Shown here: positions 18,408 to 27,692 of the stretch, one piece after another
Layout of the letters: each line of letters starts with the position of its first letter
How positions within the stretch are numbered: the first letter of the stretch is position 1
Assembly: GCA_964572845.1 (NCBI GenBank)
Contig: CAZNFX010000007.1
Location: forward strand, 124,001-188,000
Length of the DNA stretch: 64,000 bases
Source: Bin55 sp964572845
Lineage (GTDB): Bacteria; Pseudomonadota; Gammaproteobacteria; Pseudomonadales; Azotimanducaceae
Direction: 5' to 3'
Made by a program: the position numbers and the translations under genes
The notes under the pieces: model-generated
The model's input: the letters and a program-made list of their open reading frames with translations, nothing else
Told to the model about the DNA's origin: nothing
The model's database searches: none

Positions 18408-19595
18408 ATGCGTAAATTTGCAATGTCGTTACTGGGTTTGTTTAGACGTATTGCGCTGTTTTGGTGGAAAATTCAGGGAACAACAGCGGATGAAGTAGCA
18501 GCGCGGAGAGTTGTAAGTGGTGCGTCTTGGGACGAATTCTGCGACTCCCTCAAAGCGGCTGGAGCGTCAATGGTGTTTCCTGGCGCACCGAGAGACGCAT
18601 TTAGTCAAGCAGAGGGATATAGGTATCTAGCTCGTGTCGCACGTGGTGGATTGCTGCAATTCATTGAGCACTCCGATCCGAAAACTCCAGAAATCACCCG
18701 AATTGTCAATGAAACAGTCAAACTAGGATCGGACAATCCGGACAACTACTACCAAACGGCGACGATTAGTGGTGTTTACGAATACAAGGTCTACGGTCAT
18801 CGCAATACTGTTGCGTACTTGGGGTTTGGCACCCAGGCCGGAAGCTACGGCGAGGGTGCAGGTCTTCCACTAACAGGCTATGTCCAAGCAGACGAGCTCG
18901 AAATAGACAGCAACGGCTACTTTGAGCTTACGCTAAGCTCTGCGTCGCAGGAAGGCAATTGGCTGCCTATGCAACCAGAAACGGGTACATTGCTGATACG
19001 CCAGACTTTCTTGGATAGAACAAGGGAAGAACCGGCAGAACTGAGCATTGAGCGAATCAACTGTCCAGTCACCGACAGGCTTCCCGATCCGCTTACAGCA
19101 AAAAAGCTGGATGAAGGACTGCGAAAGACTGGAACTCTTGTCTCTGGAGCAACCCTAATGTTTGCCAAGTGGGCACGCGACTTCCAGAAACATCGAAATA
19201 CACTTCCGATGTTTGATACAAGAGTCTCTCTAGCAGCTGGCGGCGATCCCAACATCACCTACTACCACAGCTATTGGGAGCTCGGCGATGACGAAGCGCT
19301 TGTAATTGACGCGACTCCTCCAGAATGCGAGTACTGGAATTTCCAGTTGAACAACCATTGGATGGAATCTCTTGACTACAGGTACTTCAACATCCACACA
19401 AATAAGCATCTAGCTACCTACCTAGATGACGGTTCCGTGCGAATTGTTGTCGCACACTCAAATCCCAGTGTCCCAAACTGGATTCAGACCGCGGGCCATG
19501 CGTTCGGAACCATGAGTTTCCGATGGGTGAAGGCGGCTCACACGCCGCAGCCAAGGACCAAGGTCGTCAAATTGAATCAGCTTCTTAGCACGTAG
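18408..19595 (+). CDS. DUF1214 domain protein
   Basis: About 395 residues. The C-terminal part contains the DUF1214-type pattern: YYHSYWELGDDEALVIDATPPECEYWNFQLNNHWMESLDYRY, broken here in several short conserved blocks, followed by a strand VRIVVAHSNPSVPNW. DUF1214 is often paired with DUF1254 in exported proteins of unknown function; here the N-terminal region lacks a recognisable DUF1254. The first 20 residues include a hydrophobic stretch (MSLLGLFRRIALFWW) that may associate with the membrane. The ATG at 18408 is chosen over 18366 because of a purine-rich GAGAGCAAG upstream. Downstream lie a sulfotransferase and an SDR on the same strand with short gaps, which suggests one operon; no pathway can be named. 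Confidence 0.72.
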   Translation: MRKFAMSLLGLFRRIALFWWKIQGTTADEVAARRVVSGASWDEFCDSLKAAGASMVFPGAPRDAFSQAEGYRYLARVARGGLLQFIEHSDPKTPEITRIVNETVKLGSDNPDNYYQTATISGVYEYKVYGHRNTVAYLGFGTQAGSYGEGAGLPLTGYVQADELEIDSNGYFELTLSSASQEGNWLPMQPETGTLLIRQTFLDRTREEPAELSIERINCPVTDRLPDPLTAKKLDEGLRKTGTLVSGATLMFAKWARDFQKHRNTLPMFDTRVSLAAGGDPNITYYHSYWELGDDEALVIDATPPECEYWNFQLNNHWMESLDYRYFNIHTNKHLATYLDDGSVRIVVAHSNPSVPNWIQTAGHAFGTMSFRWVKAAHTPQPRTKVVKLNQLLST

Positions 19596-19613
19596 CACTG
19601 GAATTCCAAGTAC

Positions 19614-20858
19614 GTGGCAAGAGGCTTGGCGGTCGCATCGGACTACAGTAGTCCAAGACGACGCATTCCAGTCGCATTGTTCAATGCGATTGGCCGAAGC
19701 CTTCGTCGCTTAGGCCACTCCAGGCCACTCGACGTGGGGTCGCTGTTACGCCATGCAAGTAGAAAAATTGGAACAATTGGGACTGAAGCATTTGCATTTG
19801 AGGAAGCTCTCAGGGCGTTGGTCGACTCCATTAATCACCAAGCGAATCTAAATTCCCTTGGAATGGCGATTCAGCGAGCACGTTTAACAGCCGCGCTTAC
19901 CAATCACCTGAGAGTGGAGCGGTTTCTAGCGAACAACCCTCAAGCCAGCGAAGTGGACCTCGGCAAGATAGTCTTGATCGCGGGGCTCCAACGGACCGGA
20001 ACTACGTTGCTTCAACGGCTCTTGGATTCGCATTCGCAAATTCGAGGCATTTCAGCTTCAGATGCAATGAATCCAATCGTGTCTGATAAACCTAGACTTC
20101 GAGAGAGACTTACACCCTTTCTTGCGGAACGAACCATCTCCTACCTTGCCCCACAGTTCAAAGCTGTTCATCCTGTGGACAACTCGGCACCGGAAGAGGA
20201 TGTTTTGCTTCTAGATTTGTGCTTCATGAGTCAGTCTGCTGAGGCGACTATGCATGTTCCAAGCTACTCGAAATGGCTTGAGGAACAAGACCATACAAGA
20301 GCTTACGAGTTTTTTGCCAATCTGCTAAAAATCCAATATTTGAGGAGACCCTCCAAGATCTGGGTATTGAAGTCGCCGCACCACTTGGAATTCCTTGATA
20401 CTTTCCTGCGCGTATTTCCCAATGCCACCGTTGTACAAACACATCGGGACCCATTAAAGACCATTCCTTCGTTTTCAAGCATGGTCTGCCATGCTCGGTC
20501 GATCTTAAGTGATCAAGTAGACCCCAAGGAAGTTGCTCGACATTGGCTCGAAAAAATAGAACGAATGGTGCAGCGCAGCATGCAGTCCAGATCGATGGCG
20601 CATCATGCAAATTTCGTAGATGTCCAGTATGGAGATCTTGTTGATCAGCCGATTGATGTGCTCCGTAAGATTTATGGGTGCGCTGGCGTCGAGTTTGACA
20701 AGAGAGACGAGGCAAGTGCTTTAGCGTGCCTTTGTCAAAACGTAAAGGACAGGTTTGGTAAACATGTCTATGGTTTGACCGAGTTTGGTTTGAACCGCGA
20801 AATTGTTGAAAGAAAGCTGGGGTTCTATCGGAAGTACTATGCTATTCCCTATGAGTGA
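19614..20858 (+). CDS. Sulfotransferase family protein
   Basis: A 414-residue protein with the P-loop-like 5'-phosphosulfate-binding motif GLQRTGTT at residues 124-131 and a downstream 3'-phosphate-binding pattern TVVQTHRDPLKTIPS near 277. Both are hallmarks of PAPS-dependent sulfotransferases. These enzymes transfer sulfate from PAPS to hydroxyl or amino groups of small molecules or glycans. The window also makes PAPS (cysD and cysNC at 24-26.8 kb), so the donor is available. The acceptor is unknown. The GTG start at 19614 follows the DUF1214 stop by 18 bases, so translation may be coupled. The SDR gene follows after 57 bases. Confidence 0.85.
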   Translation: MARGLAVASDYSSPRRRIPVALFNAIGRSLRRLGHSRPLDVGSLLRHASRKIGTIGTEAFAFEEALRALVDSINHQANLNSLGMAIQRARLTAALTNHLRVERFLANNPQASEVDLGKIVLIAGLQRTGTTLLQRLLDSHSQIRGISASDAMNPIVSDKPRLRERLTPFLAERTISYLAPQFKAVHPVDNSAPEEDVLLLDLCFMSQSAEATMHVPSYSKWLEEQDHTRAYEFFANLLKIQYLRRPSKIWVLKSPHHLEFLDTFLRVFPNATVVQTHRDPLKTIPSFSSMVCHARSILSDQVDPKEVARHWLEKIERMVQRSMQSRSMAHHANFVDVQYGDLVDQPIDVLRKIYGCAGVEFDKRDEASALACLCQNVKDRFGKHVYGLTEFGLNREIVERKLGFYRKYYAIPYE

Positions 20859-20915
20859 CGGGACATCGGCAGTGATGAAAAGAAATGCAAAAAACACTGA
20901 CTTTGTGGTGTCCTG

Positions 20916-21950
20916 ATGCCACCTGATAAGAAACAGATGGGCGATGGTACGTTTGTGAACGCGATCATCGTGGCACTAAAGAACCGTTTGGCCCAGCGAG
21001 TAAATGAGGTAGAACCGGTTCCCACGGATCTTCGAATCGATGGCAAGACCTGCTTCATCACCGGCGCAAACAGTGGATTGGGCAAGGCAACGGCTGTTGA
21101 CCTTGCAAGGAGGGGCGGAAACGTGATTCTTGCTTGCCGACCCGGTCACGATGGCTTAGAACGAGAAATTCAGGACCTTACTGGTTCGAAGGAGGTTGAG
21201 GTCATGCAGGTGGACCTAGCCGATCTGGAGTCTGTTCATGCATTGTGCGATGAGCTTCGAGATCAGCGTGTAAAGGTCGATATCGCAGTCTTCAACGCCG
21301 GCTTAATGACACGTGAAGCCGTCCAAACTCCTCAGGATTACGACACGATGTTTGTCGTGCATTTTCTTTCCAGTAGAGTCATTGTGGATCGATGGATGCG
21401 CGATGGCATACTGGAAGCGGGCAGGGGAATTCCGAGATTGGTCTTCGTATCGTCGGAAGCACACCGTTCCTCACACGCGATCGATTTCAATCGTCTGGGA
21501 GCATTTGTGCCTTTTACCATGAAGGAGAGCCTGAAGCACTACGGAGTCAGCAAATTGGTGCTCTGTACCTATGCAACCGAACTTTCGCGACGGCTGAACG
21601 GCGACGAGGTCAGCGTAGCAGTCCACTCGTTGTGTCCTGGTGGGATAGCCACAAACATTGCAAGAGATGCTCCTGCATGGTTGGCACCTATGGTAGACCC
21701 TGTGATGAAGATGTGCTTTCCATCTCCAGACAAGGCGATTGCACCCATCACATACCTCAGCTGTAGTGAAGAAGCTGGTAGCTCGTCCGGAATGTACCTT
21801 CATATGATGCAAAGGAAATCTGTGTCTGAATTCGCCCGAGACAAGGCAAACGGCACTCAGTTGTGGGAAGCTAGCGAAGAGTTGCTCCAGCGTTCGTTTG
21901 CATGCAAATTGGATGCAAATCCGCAGCCAGACGAATCTTCAGCCAGCTAA
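20916..21950 (+). CDS. SDR family NAD(P)-dependent oxidoreductase (retinol-dehydrogenase-like)
   Basis: A 344-residue short-chain dehydrogenase with an N-terminal extension of about 45 residues. Seen: the cofactor motif TGANSGLG near 50, D in the VDLADLE segment, NAG near 130, the catalytic serine in VFVSSEAH, and YGVSK (catalytic tyrosine and lysine) near 210. The layout resembles retinol-dehydrogenase or protochlorophyllide-reductase-like SDRs acting on bulky lipophilic alcohols. The ATG at 20916 is preceded by a weak site. It is probably the last gene of an operon with the DUF1214 and sulfotransferase genes. Modification of a hydrophobic alcohol would fit this trio but is inference. Confidence 0.87.
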   Translation: MPPDKKQMGDGTFVNAIIVALKNRLAQRVNEVEPVPTDLRIDGKTCFITGANSGLGKATAVDLARRGGNVILACRPGHDGLEREIQDLTGSKEVEVMQVDLADLESVHALCDELRDQRVKVDIAVFNAGLMTREAVQTPQDYDTMFVVHFLSSRVIVDRWMRDGILEAGRGIPRLVFVSSEAHRSSHAIDFNRLGAFVPFTMKESLKHYGVSKLVLCTYATELSRRLNGDEVSVAVHSLCPGGIATNIARDAPAWLAPMVDPVMKMCFPSPDKAIAPITYLSCSEEAGSSSGMYLHMMQRKSVSEFARDKANGTQLWEASEELLQRSFACKLDANPQPDESSAS

Positions 21951-22029
21951 GTGTTCACGCGGACTTAGTAGCGGGAAATTCCAATTCGTGTGACAGGTCA
22001 AATCGAGAAATACACACTTCAATATCCCC

Positions 22030-22818
22030 ATGAAGATCGCGCTCATCAACGAAACGAGTCAGGGTAGGGCATTGAGACTCTTGCAATTGTCTTTGCTGAC
22101 GGTTGTAGCACTCTGCACTACGTGGTCTGTCTACGCCAATGACATTTCCTATTACTACTGGAATGTGGGAGCATCTCTATCCAATCGAGATTCGGACTAC
22201 CTGACCCGAGACATGAATTTGTATTGGGACGTAAATTTCTCCCGTAATATTCATGAATTCATGCTGGATGAACATCAGTCGGGCGTTCACTTTTGGATCG
22301 ATGTGACGCAATCCCGGGATCTGTCAGACGATTCGTCGTATGAACTGCAGTTGCTGCAATCTGCAATTGGCTTTGGCGCGCACTATTCAAAGGATGCCCT
22401 CTCGGCATACTTCAGGCTTGGAAGAGGCGGTAGTGCTGCACGATTCAAAACAACGTCGAATAGCTCGACTCCACCCCGATTGTCTGCAGGCGGCGGAGAC
22501 ATCTTCGTGCCGCCGCTAGCCATTTTTTCTGCCGACCGTCCCAAGACGACTTCAACAAACTCTGAACACGGTGCGGTGAGCAAGGTGGGAATACGCTATA
22601 GAGCGTGGGAGAAGTACGAAGTTGGCGCAGCCCTATTGCGATCCAACTTGGAGTCGTTTGGAACGGAAATCTCTGCATATGTGCAGAGAGATTTCGAGGG
22701 AGGAAATGTTCGGACATCCGCATTCGGAATTTCTCGGGGACAAATGTCCGTTAGAGCCGATGTTGTTGCGACCCAAGACTCAAGATCCGTTGGGTTCTCC
22801 CTAGCCTACACCTTTTAG
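22030..22818 (+). CDS. Predicted outer-membrane beta-barrel protein, unknown family
   Basis: A 262-residue protein with a signal peptide (hydrophobic LSLLTVVALCTTW ending near VYA) and then alternating polar and hydrophobic segments typical of beta strands (YYYWNVGASLSNRD, VGIRYRAWEKYEVGAALL, SVGFSLAYTF). It ends in an aromatic residue, F, as expected for insertion by the BAM complex. I do not recognise the family. It stands alone after the SDR gene with a 79-base gap and converges on the ZIP transporter gene. Confidence 0.62.
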   Translation: MKIALINETSQGRALRLLQLSLLTVVALCTTWSVYANDISYYYWNVGASLSNRDSDYLTRDMNLYWDVNFSRNIHEFMLDEHQSGVHFWIDVTQSRDLSDDSSYELQLLQSAIGFGAHYSKDALSAYFRLGRGGSAARFKTTSNSSTPPRLSAGGGDIFVPPLAIFSADRPKTTSTNSEHGAVSKVGIRYRAWEKYEVGAALLRSNLESFGTEISAYVQRDFEGGNVRTSAFGISRGQMSVRADVVATQDSRSVGFSLAYTF

Positions 22819-22867
22819 GTTTGAGGTTGCCCAGCTTGTTTGATCGTGTGGTCTCGGCTGCATATCT

Positions 22868-22892
22868 TGCTTCATGCCTACGGCTTGAAGCA
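22868..22892. terminator. Hairpin between convergent genes
   Basis: TGCTTCA (22868-22874) pairs with TGAAGCA (22886-22892) around an 11-base loop, between the barrel protein gene and the convergent ZIP gene. No T-run is seen; a weak terminator candidate. Confidence 0.3.
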
Positions 22893-22973
22893 TAGCCACA
22901 AGTGCCCAGTCGAATGTGCATGTGCCCCTGACATTGCCTCGTTGATGCTCCCGGGCATCGAGCTTGATGAAAG

Positions 22974-23807
22974 TCAGTGGTGGTGCACCGCACCAGCCTC
23001 GAAGAAATAAATCAGATAAGACAGCACAACACCAGCCAGAAATGCAAAGAGTAGCTTGAACCGGTCATGTGTGTGAAAGTGGATTTCTGGAAGCAAGTCA
23101 CTCAGAGCAATGCACAAGAATGCGCCTGCCGCGAACGCCATGGCGAGTCCCGCAACATGACTTCCTTCCATCTCCCCAAGTAGACCAGTGGCAACGTACG
23201 CCGAGATGGCGACGATGGGGCAAATCATTGCGAACCCGACGTTTACCACAGTTCGTTTCAGTTTGCTGTATTCCGCAGACTGCATGAGAGTCAATAGTGT
23301 GTAGGCATCCAGAGGCTTGTGTACAACAATTGCCAAAAATACCCCTAGTGCAGGCAATAGGGTATGTACGCCATGAGACATGGATAGCTGAATGGCGGTG
23401 CCTAGTGCAACTCCTTCCGAGACGGTATGAAGACTCAATCCGACACCGATGTATACGACACTTTGTCGCTGTATGCCACTTTCACTCTGCTGATGTACAC
23501 GATTGGCGTCATCGCTGAAATCGTGGTGGTGAAAGTTGAACACCCGCATAAGCACTACCATCGCAGCAATTCCCAGCAACATCCAAAGTGCGGCGATGTG
23601 CTCGCTCTCGTCCCCAGAGATGCGTTCCATGGCATGGGGCAGCATGTGGAATATGGCGATGCCCAGTATGAAACCGGCTATTAGGCTCAAGAGGAATTGC
23701 GTTCGTGTGTGGGTCAGAGCACCCAGCGAGGACAGCTTGCCGGCGAGAAAGGAAATAGCGAATATGACTGCCGAGTAGCCGAGCAGAACCCACCAACTTG
23801 AGCTCAT
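22974..23807 (-). CDS. ZIP family metal transporter
   Basis: A 277-residue integral membrane protein with about eight hydrophobic helices. The family signature lies in helix four: GLSLHTVSEGVALG (histidine and glutamate as metal ligands), and the following helix has VVHKPLDAY instead of the usual HExPE. A histidine-rich cytoplasmic loop (FNFHHHDFSDD) follows helix three, and the C-terminus ends in three histidines. ZIP proteins carry zinc, iron or other divalent metals into the cytoplasm. The K-P in place of E-x-P-E in the second motif is seen in some subfamilies, so the metal is uncertain. No regulator is adjacent. Confidence 0.85.
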   Translation of the reverse strand: MSSSWWVLLGYSAVIFAISFLAGKLSSLGALTHTRTQFLLSLIAGFILGIAIFHMLPHAMERISGDESEHIAALWMLLGIAAMVVLMRVFNFHHHDFSDDANRVHQQSESGIQRQSVVYIGVGLSLHTVSEGVALGTAIQLSMSHGVHTLLPALGVFLAIVVHKPLDAYTLLTLMQSAEYSKLKRTVVNVGFAMICPIVAISAYVATGLLGEMEGSHVAGLAMAFAAGAFLCIALSDLLPEIHFHTHDRFKLLFAFLAGVVLSYLIYFFEAGAVHHH

Positions 23808-24008
23808 GTATCAATCCTTTTCAATCAAAGCTGGCGGGTGTTGGCTCATTTGATGTCTCCCAGCTGCCAAGACGAGGTTGCGCATTATGCAGAAAGTGTT
23901 TGAAATTCAATTCGATTATGCGACTACAAGCGAGAAATTGGCCAGCGGAGGTCGACGCAACACCGACTGACATCCAAGCCAAGCCTGCATCCTAATGTCA
24001 CAACACAT

Positions 24009-25871
24009 TCACGAATGTAGATAACCGTTGCCCTCCAAATAAGAGATTACTTGAATCGCAAGGTCATCAGGCTTGGTATTTTCGGTGTGCAGCACTAATT
24101 CTGGCTTTTCTGGTTCTTCGTAGGGAGAGTCGACACCAGTGAAATTAGGCAATTCTCCACGTCTAGCCTTTTGATACAAGCCCTTTGGGTCTCTCGACTC
24201 GCACACTGTAAGTGGAGTGTCGACATACACCTCCATAAACTCGGACTCGTCAACGAGCTCGCGAGCCATTCGTCGTTCATTGCGAAATGGCGAGATTAAA
24301 CAAACGATTGTGATCAATCCAGCATCTACAAAGAGCTTGGCCACTTCCGCAACCCTTTTTATGTTTGCTATGCGATCGGCGTCTGTAAACCCGAGATCGC
24401 GGCTCAATCCGTGTCGCACGTTGTCTCCATCAAGTACGTAGCAATGCTTTCCACGCTGAACCAACATTTCTTCGACCACACCGGCAATCGTAGACTTGCC
24501 CGATCCTGACAGTCCTGTGAACCAGAGAATGCAAGGCTTTTGGTCAAGGCGTTTGCCCCTCTGTTCTTTGTCTACCTGGAACGACTCCCAAGGCACGTTT
24601 GCAGCGCGCCGCAAACTGAAATCAATCATTCCGGCTCCCACTGTCTCGTTGCTGATTCTGTCAACGAGAATGAAACCACCAAGATTGCGATCGACGCGGT
24701 ATGGTTCGAAAACAACCGGTCGAGCCAATGCGACCTTTACTGACGCGATCTGGTTGCGTTCAAGCGTAGTGCTAGCTTCGTGTGCAAGCGTGGAGACATT
24801 GATCACGTAATCAAGCCTGAGAATTCGTGCCGATGTGTTTTGCGTTGCGATCTTCAACGAGTATTGCCTCTGAGGAAACATGGGTTCGTTCCCAAGCCAA
24901 ACTAGCTTTGCTGCGAATTGATCGCTCACTTCCGGAGGTCCGGTTGCTGTCGCGATCACATCACCACGCCCCAATTCGACATTGCGGTTTAGCTGCAATG
25001 TAATGGCTTGGTCTTGTTGAGCGCTAGTTACCTGTGCATCGCCATTGAAGAGTGCTGAAACCTTTGCTTTTGAACCCGATAGGCAACCAACAATTTCGTC
25101 GCCGACCGCTATCTCACCAGATGTAATGGTGCCCGAGTAGCCTCGAAAATCAGGCGATGGTCGATTGACCCATTGAACGGGCATTCGAAAGGGTCGTGCA
25201 GGTGCTGATGAATTCAAGGGGATCGAGTCTAAGCTCTTGACGATTGTTGGGCCTTCGTACCACGGCGTATTGCGAGATGAATCTAGGATGTTGTCTCCGC
25301 ACAGTGCGGAAACAGGCACACAAACGTCTGACTCAAATCTCAGATTGGATAAGAATTCCCGACAAACTTGGACGATCGATTCAAACCGATCTTTGCTCCA
25401 GTTCAACAAGTCCATCTTGTTGACTGCGACCACTATATGCCGCACAGCCAACATGTCGAGGATGCAGCTGTGGCGACGAGTCTGATCGACAATTCCGTTT
25501 CTTGCATCGATTAACAACAACGCCGCTTCAGCTGTGGATGCCCCCGATGCCATGTTCGATGTGTATTGATCGTGTCCTGGTGCATCTGCAACGATGTAGC
25601 GTCGGTTTGAAGTGGAAAAGTGCTTGTAACCGACATCAACGGTAATCTTTTGCTCACGTTCTGCTTGAAGTCCGTCGACTAGCAAAGCAAGGTCCGTGTC
25701 GTTGCCTTGGGTGCCCCACCTCTTGCTCTCTTTCTCAACTGCTTCCAAATGGTCGGCAAATACTTGATTGGTATCGTGTAGCAGTCGACCCAATAGTGTG
25801 GATTTTCCATCGTCAACGCTTCCACAGATGACGATTCTCAATGGACGACCGTAGTAGTTGGAAGTTGCCAT
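24009..25871 (-). CDS. cysNC: Bifunctional sulfate adenylyltransferase GTPase subunit / APS kinase (CysN-CysC)
   Basis: A 620-residue fusion. Residues 1 to about 430 are CysN: P-loop GSVDDGKST at 17-25, switch region with DAPGHDQY, and NKMDLL. The rest is APS kinase CysC: P-loop GLSGSGKST near 450, then DGDNVRHGL and the substrate segment VDTPLTVCESRDPKGLY. With CysD it forms ATP sulfurylase, making APS from sulfate under GTP hydrolysis, and the CysC part phosphorylates APS to PAPS. CysN-CysC fusions are common in proteobacteria. It is six bases downstream of cysD on the same strand. PAPS can feed sulfate reduction or the sulfotransferase encoded at 19.6 kb. No reductase genes lie in the window. 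Confidence 0.95.
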   Translation of the reverse strand: MATSNYYGRPLRIVICGSVDDGKSTLLGRLLHDTNQVFADHLEAVEKESKRWGTQGNDTDLALLVDGLQAEREQKITVDVGYKHFSTSNRRYIVADAPGHDQYTSNMASGASTAEAALLLIDARNGIVDQTRRHSCILDMLAVRHIVVAVNKMDLLNWSKDRFESIVQVCREFLSNLRFESDVCVPVSALCGDNILDSSRNTPWYEGPTIVKSLDSIPLNSSAPARPFRMPVQWVNRPSPDFRGYSGTITSGEIAVGDEIVGCLSGSKAKVSALFNGDAQVTSAQQDQAITLQLNRNVELGRGDVIATATGPPEVSDQFAAKLVWLGNEPMFPQRQYSLKIATQNTSARILRLDYVINVSTLAHEASTTLERNQIASVKVALARPVVFEPYRVDRNLGGFILVDRISNETVGAGMIDFSLRRAANVPWESFQVDKEQRGKRLDQKPCILWFTGLSGSGKSTIAGVVEEMLVQRGKHCYVLDGDNVRHGLSRDLGFTDADRIANIKRVAEVAKLFVDAGLITIVCLISPFRNERRMARELVDESEFMEVYVDTPLTVCESRDPKGLYQKARRGELPNFTGVDSPYEEPEKPELVLHTENTKPDDLAIQVISYLEGNGYLHS

Positions 25872-25877
25872 AGTTGA

Positions 25878-26777
25878 CTAGAAGTAGCCCTCTACTTTGC
25901 GTCTCTCCATGGACCCGATCTGATCGAAGTCGATTAGTCGGGCGTTGCGTTCGGAATTCTCGGAAGTTGCTAATTCAGTGACGATTTCCTGAACTGTGCT
26001 CGCGGAAGACTCAATTGCTCCTGTTAGTGGATAGCAACCCAGTGTGCGGAACCGAACGGATCGTACCATCGGTCGCTCATCGGGCTCCAGCTTCATACGC
26101 TCGTCAGCACATACGATCAGCGTGCCGTCACGCTCGACGACCGGCCGTTCTCGTGCAAAGTACAACGGCACTACATCAATTTGCTCATTGAGTATGTAAT
26201 TCCAGACATCCAATTCGGTCCAGTTGGAAAGAGGAAACACCCTCAAACTCTCGCCGGGGCCAAGTTGCGTATTGAAGAGATTCCAGAATTCGGGTCGTTG
26301 TCTGGTTGGGTCCCATCTATGCACTTTGTCCCGAAACGAGAAAATCCGTTCTTTAGTGCGGGATTTCTCCTCATCCCGTCGCGCTCCCCCAATTGCAGCA
26401 TCGAATTCGTGCTGATCCAACACTTGTATAAGAGCTTCTGTCTTCATTACGTTGGTATGTACATTGGATCCGAATTCGAACGGGTTGATGCCTCGTCGCA
26501 ATCCTTCCTCGTTTACATGGACGATGAGGTCGACACCCTCGATGTCTGCAATACGATCCCGAAAGTCATACATTTCTGGAAATTTCCAGGTGGTGTCTAC
26601 ATGGAGCAATGGGAACGGGGGCATTTGGGGAGCGAAGGCTTTCTTGGCGATGTGAAACATTACGCAAGAGTCCTTGCCCAACGAAAATAGCATCACGGGT
26701 CGTCTGCATTCTGCGACTACTTCGCGAAGTATGAAGATGGCCTCAGCTTCCAAGTGTTGAAGATGCTGTGTCAACAA
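25878..26777 (-). CDS. cysD: Sulfate adenylyltransferase subunit 2 (CysD)
   Basis: A 299-residue ATP-binding subunit of ATP sulfurylase, of the PAPS-reductase/N-type ATP pyrophosphatase fold. Seen: the PP-loop SLGKDSCVM near residue 32, the HVDTTWKFPEMYDFRD segment, GGARRDEEKSR with the basic substrate-binding residues near 135, and FPLSNWTELDVWNYI. The length matches the family (about 300). I chose the TTG start at 26777 because AAGGA lies a few bases upstream and the N-terminus then aligns with family members. It is the first gene of the cysD-cysNC operon. Confidence 0.95.
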   Translation of the reverse strand: MLTQHLQHLEAEAIFILREVVAECRRPVMLFSLGKDSCVMFHIAKKAFAPQMPPFPLLHVDTTWKFPEMYDFRDRIADIEGVDLIVHVNEEGLRRGINPFEFGSNVHTNVMKTEALIQVLDQHEFDAAIGGARRDEEKSRTKERIFSFRDKVHRWDPTRQRPEFWNLFNTQLGPGESLRVFPLSNWTELDVWNYILNEQIDVVPLYFARERPVVERDGTLIVCADERMKLEPDERPMVRSVRFRTLGCYPLTGAIESSASTVQEIVTELATSENSERNARLIDFDQIGSMERRKVEGYF

Positions 26778-27001
26778 GACGATCCTTGGCTGGTGGCACT
26801 AGGGGAGAATAGTCAAAGCAGCGAGAATTTCAAATCTCGGTGACAGGGGCATCGGTGGTTCAATGTTCACTATAGCTCCAAGTCAATCTACATCGTCTTA
26901 CAGATTGAAATCGCCGAAGTCGGCGAGCACATGCGATACGAGAGACATCAGGCTACTAGTTAGAATGATTCCTCACGCTCTGTTCAATAGAAACAATACA
27001 C

Positions 27002-27565
27002 GTGACAGACCCTACTTCAACACACATTGAGCCAATTATGCGATTGCACATTGAGCTCTGCGAAATTCAGCCAAAGATCTATCGTAAGGTGGATGTGCAC
27101 CGAGCTACCAGCCTAGAAGAACTTCATGACGTCATTCAGGATGCGTTTGGTTGGTGGAACTATCACCTGTGGACATTCAAGATCAAGGAATCAACCTATG
27201 GACAGCGCAGTCATTGGGAGGAAGTAGCAGACGAGTTGAATATAAGAGATGCTCATGCGACAACTGTGGGCGAAGTGTATGAATTGGGAGTTAAGCAGTT
27301 TCTGTACATTTACGACATGGGCGACCATTGGGAGCACGCCATTTCATTCAACAAGCCGCGCAAGCAAGAACCGGGAGTCGCCTACCCTGTCCTCGTCGAT
27401 GCGAAGCGCAGTTGTCCGCCCGAAGATGTCGGTGGTGTGACGGGTTACTTTGACTATCTTGCAATCCTGGCCGACAAGACTCATGAAGATCACCAAGACA
27501 TGCTTCGCTGGCGCGGAGAGTACGACCCCGAGAGTGTGACCACGAATCTTCCATGGTTGGATTGA
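27002..27565 (+). CDS. pRiA4b ORF-3-like protein
   Basis: A 187-residue protein matching the plasmid pRiA4b ORF-3 family: LHIELCEIQPKIYRKVDV at the start, LEELHDVIQDAFGWWNYHLWTFKI, and a central YDMGDHWEHAISF that is highly characteristic. The family is found on plasmids, as a passenger of some transposable elements, and in chromosomes; its biochemical role is unknown. The GTG at 27002 is used, and an ATG at 27038 is possible. It stands alone between cysD (divergent) and hutG (convergent), so context gives no function. Its family distribution suggests horizontal arrival, but composition is not obviously different from neighbours. Confidence 0.85.
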   Translation: MTDPTSTHIEPIMRLHIELCEIQPKIYRKVDVHRATSLEELHDVIQDAFGWWNYHLWTFKIKESTYGQRSHWEEVADELNIRDAHATTVGEVYELGVKQFLYIYDMGDHWEHAISFNKPRKQEPGVAYPVLVDAKRSCPPEDVGGVTGYFDYLAILADKTHEDHQDMLRWRGEYDPESVTTNLPWLD

Positions 27566-27692
27566 TCGTTGGTGCCATTCAGTCTGTCTATGTACGTCGT
27601 GAAGAGCTATGGTGTTTGCACAAGTGGCCTCTCTGCTGCTGAAACCGGGCCTAATTGGTCAGTTTGCCAATCCAGTCTCGCGAATCTGATAC

